Assembly: GCA_029250925.1 (NCBI GenBank)
Contig: JAQXEH010000052.1
Span: forward strand, 1-64,000
DNA: 64,000 nucleotides
DNA from: Hellea sp.
GTDB lineage: Bacteria; Pseudomonadota; Alphaproteobacteria; Caulobacterales; Maricaulaceae
Direction of reading: 5' to 3'
Part shown: positions 57,511-64,000 of the stretch, one piece after another
How the letters are laid out: the number at the start of each line of letters is the position of its first letter
Position numbering within the stretch: position 1 is the first letter of the stretch
Notes under the pieces: model-generated
What the model saw: the letters and a program-made list of their open reading frames with translations, nothing else
Told to the model about the DNA's origin: nothing
The model's database searches: none
Translations under genes and position numbers: made by a program

Positions 57511-58237
57511 TATGGAATTTTAATCTGCCTGCCCTATTGTGAATAATAAAATATATTATCATCAGAATAATTGCAAAACTATACCATGTAAGCATGTAAT
57601 CCAAGTGATTGTTTCTTATATCAGGCCGGAGAGGCGGGAGGTACTCATTATCAAGGTCTGTTGACTTTGCATCAATGTAAAAACTCATATCAGCATTAAC
57701 GCCGGCTATTTCGTCCCATGGATGACTATTAGGTAACTGGTTAAAACCAAACCACCTATTTTCAGATGGGGTATTTCGTGGCGCACCTTGTACAACCTCT
57801 CGGGCTAACCTTATATAACCGACAACTGGTAAGTCACTACCTTGCATTTTGTTAATATAACCTAATTTATCAACATCTTTTATAGTTTCAAAACTAGAAA
57901 AAACTGTAATTTCTGATTCAGTGATAGGCCGGAATACTCGCCAGCTTATGTTCCTGTTTTCCGATGTAAAAACAAAAAAATGAGCATCAGAGAATTGGCT
58001 AGTATTTCTTAATACTACGCGACGGAAATCAACTGGTGCCCCACTAGAAACAGCTTTCTGTACTTCTTTTAAAGAATAAAAAGGCTCAGAAACAGCGGCA
58101 CTCTCAACTTCAGCAAGCAAGTTAGTCTTCCATTTGAGGCGTTCGTATTGCCATGTGCCTAATTTAATAAGAATAAACAAAAAAAGAAGCACAATAGCTG
58201 TTAACCATGGCATAGGATTAAAGTGTATTCGTCTCAA
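57500..58237 (-). CDS. surf1: SURF1-family cytochrome oxidase assembly protein
   Basis: Membrane protein assisting heme a insertion into cytochrome oxidase subunit I. Two terminal helices are seen: MPWLTAIVLLFLFILIKLGTWQYERLKWK (with the conserved GxWQ.R.xWK pattern) and YMLTWYSFAIILMIIYFII near the C-terminus. The intervening periplasmic domain carries RPITESEI and VVGYIRLAREV. It has 245 residues. The start overlaps the DUF983 stop. Confidence 0.92.
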   Translation of the reverse strand: MRRIHFNPMPWLTAIVLLFLFILIKLGTWQYERLKWKTNLLAEVESAAVSEPFYSLKEVQKAVSSGAPVDFRRVVLRNTSQFSDAHFFVFTSENRNISWRVFRPITESEITVFSSFETIKDVDKLGYINKMQGSDLPVVGYIRLAREVVQGAPRNTPSENRWFGFNQLPNSHPWDEIAGVNADMSFYIDAKSTDLDNEYLPPLRPDIRNNHLDYMLTWYSFAIILMIIYFIIHNRAGRLKFHNEN

Positions 58238-58614
58238 AGATCTATCTCTGAAGATTTAATTTCCAAAGCTTTATGTTTCCATTGTAAGTTGAATATTACA
58301 CCTCGCATTACTCTCAGCAAAAATAGAGAAGCAAATACTATTATTGGTATCCATACAGCAAAGGTTAGCCACATTGGAGCATTTAAGACCATAGAAAAAC
58401 CCAATGCCATAGGTACGATAAATATACTCACAATAAATATTACAAAGACCGCTGGCCCATCCCCGGCATCCTCATTTGGAAAGCTTTCCCCGCATGCAAG
58501 ACAATTTTTTTCGAAAGTTAAAAACTTTTTGAATATTTTACCTTCACCACATTTGGGACAGGCTCCTCTTAAACCTGTAGTAAATGGAGATAAACCCTCA
58601 TTGCTAATGAGCAA
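58234..58614 (-). CDS. DUF983 family protein
   Basis: Small membrane protein found in alphaproteobacterial cox clusters. It has two CxxC pairs near the N-terminus (GACPKCGEGKIF and NCLACGESFP), which look like a zinc ribbon. Two or three membrane helices follow from about residue 53 (VFVIFIVSIFIVPMALGF, WLTFAVWIPIIVFASLFLL). It has 126 residues; function unknown, presumed role in oxidase assembly. It overlaps the ends of ctaE and surf1. Confidence 0.88.
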   Translation of the reverse strand: MLISNEGLSPFTTGLRGACPKCGEGKIFKKFLTFEKNCLACGESFPNEDAGDGPAVFVIFIVSIFIVPMALGFSMVLNAPMWLTFAVWIPIIVFASLFLLRVMRGVIFNLQWKHKALEIKSSEIDL

Positions 58615-59569
58615 CTCCGTTCATCGCAAAAATAATATATACAAAAGCAAAAAGAAATAACCAAACGACATCAACGAAGTGCCAGTACCAAGCAGCGGCC
58701 TCAAAACCAAAATGTTTCTCAGGTTTAAAACCACCTTTAAGCAGTCGTACCCAACACACAAACAGAAATATTGTACCTATTAAAACATGGAAGCCATGAA
58801 AACCTGTAGCCATAAAGAAAGCTGAACCGTAAGCATTGTTGCCTATCCAAGCTTCATGACCACTTTCACGTAGATGAAATAGCTCGGCGTACTCAATTAA
58901 TTGTAACCAAGTAAAAATAATACCTAAAGCAATTGTAAGGAATAGACCCCATTTAGCCCCTTTTCTATCGTTATGCATCAATGCGTGGTGAGCCCATGTA
59001 ACAGTAGTACCAGATAACAACAAAATTAAGGTATTCATTAAAGGCAGATGCCAAGCATCTACTGATGTAACACCAGGGGCCATAGAATCGGCATAACCTG
59101 CGGCATTTTCAAGAATATCAGGGTTCCAAGTTGCGCGGACCTTATGAAAAAGGCCTAATTCAAAGAACATCCAAAACCATCCAACAAAGAACATTGCTTC
59201 CTGCATGATAAACATAATCATACCGTAGCGAAGGCCAATGTCTACAACGGGGGTATGATCACCGGCAGCTGATTCAGCAGCAACATCTTTCCACCAGCCG
59301 TACATAACATATGCGGCGAAGAGACAGCCCACCAAAAGAATTATCCAACCACCAGAAAGTGAACCGTCTCCTGTTAATGATGACTTCAGTGTGTCTAATC
59401 CGTTAGCAAAGAACCACTCAGCCATTGGGGACGAGCCTGTACGGTCTACTAGTCCAGCAAAGAATGTAACCATACCAAGTCCCCATACCAATGCAGCACA
59501 CCCAGATAAAAAGGGCCACGGACTTGGTGGTATCAAATGATAATCGTGTTCAACAGCATGACCCGCCAT
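58604..59569 (-). CDS. ctaE: Cytochrome c oxidase subunit III
   Basis: Seven-helix core subunit of the aa3 oxidase. Family motifs are YHLIPPSPWPFLSG near 10, GMIMFIMQEAMFFVGWFW near 115, the ANTLILLLSG-type segment MNTLILLLSGTTVTWAHHAL near 175, FFMATGFHGFHVLIG near 253, and the C-terminal AAAWYWHFVDVVWLFLFAFVY. At 321 residues it is longer than the usual 260-290. The extra part (about residues 42-72, including SSPMAEWFFANGLDTLKSSL) is inserted between the first two helices. It precedes DUF983 with an 11-bp overlap. Confidence 0.96.
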   Translation of the reverse strand: MAGHAVEHDYHLIPPSPWPFLSGCAALVWGLGMVTFFAGLVDRTGSSPMAEWFFANGLDTLKSSLTGDGSLSGGWIILLVGCLFAAYVMYGWWKDVAAESAAGDHTPVVDIGLRYGMIMFIMQEAMFFVGWFWMFFELGLFHKVRATWNPDILENAAGYADSMAPGVTSVDAWHLPLMNTLILLLSGTTVTWAHHALMHNDRKGAKWGLFLTIALGIIFTWLQLIEYAELFHLRESGHEAWIGNNAYGSAFFMATGFHGFHVLIGTIFLFVCWVRLLKGGFKPEKHFGFEAAAWYWHFVDVVWLFLFAFVYIIFAMNGVAH

Positions 59570-59663
59570 AAATACCTCTGATTTAAGTGTATCCTTGATT
59601 CGAATACGTTCATTGTCATCACCCTATAAACAAGGTCAGACCTGCCTGCAACAGTCTAGTGTA

Positions 59664-60227
59664 TCAGTTTAGTAGCTCGCGGCCTTGCGCCGCAGTTAGG
59701 TCATCATTTGCACCTTTTACATCGAAAAAAGTGTACGAGAGGGTTATATCTTTTACATCAGCTAATCTTTGATCCTCGTCTAACTGTGGATCAACAAAAA
59801 ATATAACCGGCATCGATATCTCCTCGCCTGGCTCAACGCGCTGCTCAGTGAAACAGAAACATTCTGTTTTGATAAAAAAAGGCGCAGCCTTTATAGGAGT
59901 TACGTTAAATGTGGCAGTACCAATCATGGGTTTATTACTTATGTTTTTTACCTTGTAGTAAGCTAAACCTGTTTGGCCGAGTTTTACAGACATATCAGTT
60001 TGTTCAGGTAAAAAATCCCAAGGTAGGCCATTTACATTTGAGTCAAAACTCACTTTTACTTTTCGTTCAAGTATCTCTGATAAATTATCTTCCGAATAGC
60101 CAGTCGTACCCCCGTAACCAGTTATACGGCAAAAAGTATCATAAAGAGGTTTTGATGCAAATCCTAAGCCAAGCATCGCAACGCTTAGGACTACTAGGTA
60201 TACAAGAGTCTTCTTATTAGCTGACAT
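59664..60227 (-). CDS. ctaG: Cytochrome c oxidase copper assembly protein CtaG/COX11
   Basis: Copper chaperone for the CuB site of subunit I. It has one N-terminal membrane helix (LVYLVVLSVAMLGLGFA) and a periplasmic immunoglobulin-like domain. Copper-binding CFCF lies in TECFCFTEQRVEPGEEI near 120, and the conserved PLYDTFCRITGYGGTTG follows the helix. The track start at 60266 is 13 codons upstream. ATG 60227 (MSANKK) is preferred because it overlaps the stop region of the small gene upstream and starts just before the helix. It has 187 residues. Confidence 0.95.
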   Translation of the reverse strand: MSANKKTLVYLVVLSVAMLGLGFASKPLYDTFCRITGYGGTTGYSEDNLSEILERKVKVSFDSNVNGLPWDFLPEQTDMSVKLGQTGLAYYKVKNISNKPMIGTATFNVTPIKAAPFFIKTECFCFTEQRVEPGEEISMPVIFFVDPQLDEDQRLADVKDITLSYTFFDVKGANDDLTAAQGRELLN

Positions 60228-60381
60228 TAGGAATGATTCCACTAGAAACCATGGTAATAAATACAAAAACCATAAATAAACTTAGCCCAATCGCCATTGC
60301 AACATTTCGCTTTCTACGAGCATCGAGTTCATCTTTGGATGGCTTGTGAAATTTCGTAGGCTTATCTCTATATTCTCGCAT
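60217..60381 (-). CDS. Small single-helix protein of the cox cluster
   Basis: 54 codons, too short for the ORF track. Translation gives MREYRDKPTKFHKPSKDELD, a basic RRKRN stop-transfer signal, then one membrane helix (VAMAIGLSLFMVFVFITMVS) and a short tail. The stop overlaps the ctaG start (ATGTCAGCTAA), so the two are coupled. A small ORF with one helix is common between ctaB and ctaG in alphaproteobacteria, sometimes annotated CoxF or a putative oxidase-associated protein. Assignment as such is by position and topology, not by recognised sequence identity. Confidence 0.82.
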   Translation of the reverse strand: MREYRDKPTKFHKPSKDELDARRKRNVAMAIGLSLFMVFVFITMVSSGIIPNVS

Positions 60382-60604
60382 ATGACATTCTCATGGTAAT
60401 TTACAACACAATACAACAATCTCATTTAGCATGCCGTATGGCGTAGTGTCGCTGGTTTGGTAAATTTATAACAACAGCTTCTGATAGTTTGCATCATACA
60501 TACTGTAATACCATTCGTTTTATAGTTTTTTCGTGTAATATACCGGTAACTATTTTTTAAAATAAGACAGATGGTTATATTGATAATAGAAGCATTTAAC
60601 TAGC

Positions 60605-61591
60605 TTAAACTAGCAAAGCCTCAGCAGCTAAAACACCAAATATCGCAAAAAGATATACAATCGAATAAGCAAATAAATTTCGTGCAGCTCTATCTCCCGA
60701 TTTAACAGCATAAAGAGAAGTCTCACTATTTTTGTTGGGAATTCCTCCTGCCTGTGACCTCCAAACCTTAAATGCCAAAGTAACAAATGCTAAGTTTAAA
60801 GGTATTGAGCAAATTGCATATAAGTCTCCTGCAAGACCTGAAAACATCGGAATAGTAGCTATTACAAAAAGCGCTAAAGAATAAATCATAATTTGGTTTC
60901 GTGTTGAAACAGGGCCTTTTACATTAGGCATCATAGGTATTCCAACTTTAGCATAATCTATTGTTTTATAGAGTGCTAGTGCCCAAAAGTGAGGCGGAGT
61001 CCAAATAAAAATTAGCAAGAAAAGTATTACTGAATTAAAGGATATGTCTCCTGTTACAGCTGCCCATCCTATCATTGGCGGAAATGCGCCAGCTGCACCC
61101 CCAATAACAATATTTTGCGGGGTCCTGCGTTTGAGCCATATGGTATAAATCACTAAATAAAAGAAAATAGTAAATGCCAATAGCGCAGCAGCAACGAGAT
61201 TAGATGCGATATAAAGCATCCAAACAGAAGCCAAACTAACCAATACACCAAACCCTAATGCAGCTCTTGGACGCATTTTACCCTGGGGGATAGGACGTTT
61301 TTTTGTTCTAGACATCTCTGCATCAATATCTGCATCGTACCACATATTAAGTGCTCCTGATGCCCCTGCTCCTGCTGCAATACATAAAATAGATGCAAAA
61401 GCGTTCCATAATGGCATACTTCCAGGTGCAAGAACTAGCCCAGCCCAGGCTGTAAATACAACCAAACTCATAACTCTAGGCTTCATTAGAGCAAAGAAAT
61501 CAGAGGGTCTAGCTAAGGAAATACCAGATGTATTAAAGGCCACATCGTTAAATGTGACCTTCGGATCGATATTATTTATATTACTTCTCAC
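60605..61591 (-). CDS. ctaB: Protoheme IX farnesyltransferase (heme O synthase)
   Basis: UbiA-family prenyltransferase that makes heme O from protoheme for heme a synthesis. Nine or so helices. The first Asp-rich motif is [23 protein letters not shown] near 83-105. The [27 protein letters not shown]-like segment appears near 145-172, and the second motif in [20 protein letters not shown] near 205. It has 328 residues. It starts with GTG sharing one base with the ctaD stop. Confidence 0.95.
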   Translation of the reverse strand: MRSNINNIDPKVTFNDVAFNTSGISLARPSDFFALMKPRVMSLVVFTAWAGLVLAPGSMPLWNAFASILCIAAGAGASGALNMWYDADIDAEMSRTKKRPIPQGKMRPRAALGFGVLVSLASVWMLYIASNLVAAALLAFTIFFYLVIYTIWLKRRTPQNIVIGGAAGAFPPMIGWAAVTGDISFNSVILFLLIFIWTPPHFWALALYKTIDYAKVGIPMMPNVKGPVSTRNQIMIYSLALFVIATIPMFSGLAGDLYAICSIPLNLAFVTLAFKVWRSQAGGIPNKNSETSLYAVKSGDRAARNLFAYSIVYLFAIFGVLAAEALLV

Positions 61592-63207
61592 TAGTGCTCA
61601 TCGTTTTGTTCAATACGAGGTAACGTATTAAACTGATGATAAGGAGGAGGAGAACTTAGTGTCCACTCTAAAGTTGTAGCACCATCCCCCCAATAGTTAG
61701 CGCCAGCAGGGCGTTTTCTAATGAAGGCCTCAACTAGCATCAGCAGGAAAAAACCTACTCCTGCGAGTGTTATGTAAGCACCAAATGATGAAACCTGATT
61801 CCAAAGCTCAAACTCTTGAGGGTAATCAACATATCTCCTTGGCATTCCATTAAGTCCTAGGAAGTGCTGCGGGAAGAATATAACATTTACGCCGATAAAA
61901 AATAACCAAAAGTGTGCGGCTGCAAGCCACTTATTATACAAGTAGCCTGACATTTTACCAAACCAATAATAAAAACCGCAAAATATTCCAAAAACAGCTC
62001 CCATGGATAATACATAGTGGAAATGTGCAACGACGTAGTAAGTATCATGTAAAGCTACATCTACACCTGCATTAGCAAGCATAACGCCTGTCACTCCTCC
62101 GAGTACAAACAGAAATATAAAAGCTAAAGCCCACTGCATCGGTATCGAAAAGGATATGGACCCACCCCACATTGTTGCAAGCCAAGAAAATATTTTTACG
62201 CCAGTTGGTACTGCGATTACAAGAGTTGCTGCTAGAAAGTAGGCCTTCAAGTCAACATCCATACCTACAGTGTACATGTGATGTGCCCAAACCACAAAGC
62301 CAACAACACCAATCGCCACCATAGCGTATGCCATACCTAGGTAACCAAAGATTGGTTTTTTTGAAAACGTAGATACAACATGTGAAACCATCCCGAATGC
62401 TGGAAGAATCATAATATAAACTTCAGGATGCCCAAAAAACCAAAATAAATGCTGGAACATCTCTGGGTCACCGCCCATGGCTGGGTCAAAAAAACCAGTG
62501 CCTCCATCAATTCTATCAGTGAATAACATGAATAATGAAGCTGCAAGAACCGGGAGTGCGAGCAGCAGCAAAAATGCTGTAACTAAAACAGACCAAGCGA
62601 ACAAAGGCATCTTATGCATTGTCATTCCTGGAGCACGCATGTTTAGTATAGTCGTAATAAAGTTGATCGCGCCAAATATTGAAGAAAAACCAGCAGCCAA
62701 CAAGCCTATGATAATAAAGTCGAATGCTGGACCGGGAGCTCCGCTGGTTGAAAGCGGGGGGTACATGACCCAACCTCCACCAAAGCCATTTCCAGAGGCA
62801 GAGCCTGGCACAAAGAAGCTTATAAGTAAGCAAATTAACGCCACAGGAAGAAGCCAAAATGATAGATTGTTCATTCTAGGGAACGCCATGTCCGGAGCAC
62901 CGATCATAATAGGAACGAACCAATTACCAAATCCGCCTATGACAGCAGGCATAACCATGAAAAAAATCATAATTAGGCCATGCATAGATGCGAAAACGTT
63001 ATAAGCATGACCGTTTTCAAAAATTTGAATGCCTGGCTCAGAAAGCTCCATTCGCATCATGAATGATAAGTAACCGCCTATAATACCCGATATAATTCCA
63101 AATATTAAGTATAGCGTACCTATATCTTTGTGGTTAGTTGAATAAAACCACCTTGCAAAAAAGCCTGGTTTTCCATCGTCATGATCGTCATATCCAATAC
63201 CTGCCAT
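61591..63207 (-). CDS. ctaD: Cytochrome c oxidase subunit I (aa3 type)
   Basis: Catalytic subunit with heme a, heme a3 and CuB. Twelve helices. Key residues: GHPEVYI (CuB His cross-linked to Tyr) near 258, VWAHHMY (two CuB His) near 307, [15 protein letters not shown] (K-channel Lys) near 335, and [17 protein letters not shown] (heme a3 and heme a His) near 385. D-channel Asp and Asn positions are intact in [22 protein letters not shown]. So it is a canonical A-type oxidase. It has 538 residues and lies ten bases after ctaC. Confidence 0.98.
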   Translation of the reverse strand: MAGIGYDDHDDGKPGFFARWFYSTNHKDIGTLYLIFGIISGIIGGYLSFMMRMELSEPGIQIFENGHAYNVFASMHGLIMIFFMVMPAVIGGFGNWFVPIMIGAPDMAFPRMNNLSFWLLPVALICLLISFFVPGSASGNGFGGGWVMYPPLSTSGAPGPAFDFIIIGLLAAGFSSIFGAINFITTILNMRAPGMTMHKMPLFAWSVLVTAFLLLLALPVLAASLFMLFTDRIDGGTGFFDPAMGGDPEMFQHLFWFFGHPEVYIMILPAFGMVSHVVSTFSKKPIFGYLGMAYAMVAIGVVGFVVWAHHMYTVGMDVDLKAYFLAATLVIAVPTGVKIFSWLATMWGGSISFSIPMQWALAFIFLFVLGGVTGVMLANAGVDVALHDTYYVVAHFHYVLSMGAVFGIFCGFYYWFGKMSGYLYNKWLAAAHFWLFFIGVNVIFFPQHFLGLNGMPRRYVDYPQEFELWNQVSSFGAYITLAGVGFFLLMLVEAFIRKRPAGANYWGDGATTLEWTLSSPPPYHQFNTLPRIEQNDEH

Positions 63208-63217
63208 GATCTAACTC

Positions 63218-64000
63218 CTAATCCTGTAACACAATTGAGCCGTTGTCATATGAAACGACAGCTGTTGTAAATGCTCCGTCATTCGCAACCCAAGATTGAA
63301 AATCTTCTTTGCTGACCACTTCTATTTCTATAGGCATCTTGTAATGGTTAACTCCGCATAATTCAGAGCACTGACCGAAATATGTTCCTTCTTTTCCGGG
63401 GTTAACTTCAAACCAGGTTTCATTTATCCTGCCTGGTACGGCGTCCATCTTTATTCCAAATGCCGGCACGGCAAATGAATGCAAGTTGTTTGAAGAAGTT
63501 ATTAAGACTTTGATTTTAGTGTCCACAGGAACGACTAAAGATGCATCTGTCTTTAATAAATATAGGTCTCCAGCATCCTCTTTTTCAAGCGGATTTGAAA
63601 TAAATGACTCCACATTTGGGTGATCTGGGTAGGCATATTCCCAATTCCAAGTATTACCAGTTACTTTAATTGTCATCTCTGTTTCAGGAAGCGCATCTTG
63701 GAAATACAACAAACGCATGCTTGGTACAACCATGACTAACAGTATTATAATGGGTACTATTGTCCAAGCAACCTCAAGGCCTACATGATGGGTCGTTTTA
63801 GAGGCAGTTGGATTTCTTTTTGCGGAAAAACGAAACATAATCCAGCCCATCATAACCATCACGAAGAGAGTGATGCCTAGTATAATCCAAAAAACAAAAT
63901 TATGTAGCTTTGTAAGCTCTTCCATGACTGGTGTAGCCGCATCTTGTAACCAATATCCGCCATCCGTGGGTTTGTTTGCAAAAGCGATACCTGGCATTAT
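63218..64000 (-). CDS. ctaC: Cytochrome c oxidase subunit II, 5' end cut by window edge
   Basis: Electron-entry subunit with the CuA centre. The track starts at ATG 63997, but the sequence MPGIAFAN is evidently the end of a signal peptide (cleavage after AFA), and the frame is open to base 64000, so the true start lies beyond the right edge. Two membrane helices follow (NFVFWIILGITLFVMVMMGW, LEVAWTIVPIIILLVMVVPS). CuA ligands are in GQCSELCGVNHYKMP near 205-219 and the His in HSFAVPAFGIKMDAVPG. The aromatic electron-entry region is GNTWNWEYAYPDHPN. Confidence 0.96.
   Translation of the reverse strand: MMPGIAFANKPTDGGYWLQDAATPVMEELTKLHNFVFWIILGITLFVMVMMGWIMFRFSAKRNPTASKTTHHVGLEVAWTIVPIIILLVMVVPSMRLLYFQDALPETEMTIKVTGNTWNWEYAYPDHPNVESFISNPLEKEDAGDLYLLKTDASLVVPVDTKIKVLITSSNNLHSFAVPAFGIKMDAVPGRINETWFEVNPGKEGTYFGQCSELCGVNHYKMPIEIEVVSKEDFQSWVANDGAFTTAVVSYDNGSIVLQD

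Noticed and set aside
62477-63004. 175-aa plus-strand ORF inside ctaD
   Set aside because: Antisense to the conserved oxidase subunit I; no plausible start signals or domain.

Overview
The window looks like a chromosomal segment of an AT-rich, free-living alphaproteobacterium, perhaps marine. The reasons are gene content and gene order. The ATP synthase is split into atpHAGDC and atpI-B-E-b'-b. The aa3 oxidase cluster runs ctaC-ctaD-ctaB-small ORF-ctaG-ctaE-DUF983-surf1. The order rplU-rpmA-obgE-proB-proA-nadD-rsfS-rlmH-envC-ctpA-rppH is present, as are a CC0125-type lipoprotein and a DUF6481-type protein. I cannot name the genus. Almost the whole window is housekeeping sequence: I see no phage, insertion sequence, CRISPR array, tRNA or rRNA.

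Layout: (1) 1-3352, minus strand, start of the division/cell-wall cluster mraZ-rsmH-ftsL-ftsI, with three MraZ-type boxes upstream and rnpB behind it. (2) 3938-8332, plus strand, an exported amidohydrolase, a BASS-type transporter and a D-aminoacylase-like amidohydrolase in one overlapping operon; this is the most accessory-looking metabolic block. (3) 8329-12802, minus, AmiD-like amidase, DMT transporter, small membrane protein, TerB/J-domain protein and ettA. (4) 13040-24224, plus, a HAD phosphatase, then rplU-rpmA, obgE, proline and NAD biosynthesis, ribosome maturation factors, envC, two tandem S41 proteases and rppH. (5) 24242-32064, minus, a MOSC protein, the F1 operon and priA. (6) 32116-41536, mixed, transaldolase-like enzyme, LysE transporter, soluble and membrane pyrophosphatases, a lipoprotein, a TonB-dependent siderophore receptor, a DUF6481-type protein, ubiE and a DsbA-like lipoprotein. 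(7) smc and the Fo operon. (8) 47640-52330, minus, the glycine cleavage operon behind a tandem glycine riboswitch. (9) argS, a lipoprotein, ispH-rnhA, a peroxiredoxin, and the cytochrome oxidase cluster running off the right edge.

Energy metabolism dominates: cytochrome oxidase and its assembly factors, both halves of the ATP synthase, and a K+-independent proton-pumping pyrophosphatase next to the soluble one. The most unusual signal is in the leader of the membrane pyrophosphatase gene. There, two tandem copies (49-nt period) of an element share identical flanks and an 8-bp stem with a 7-nt loop, with one covarying base pair between the copies. This is a candidate cis-regulatory RNA that I cannot match to a known class. 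Second is a 23/24-nt inverted repeat with two Fur-like boxes in front of the TonB receptor, whose right arm contains the ribosome binding site; that gene also looks compositionally foreign. Smaller observations include loss of one zinc site in PriA, a duplicated CtpA, apparent absence of thrB between ispH and rnhA, and a 54-codon cox-cluster gene missing from the ORF track.
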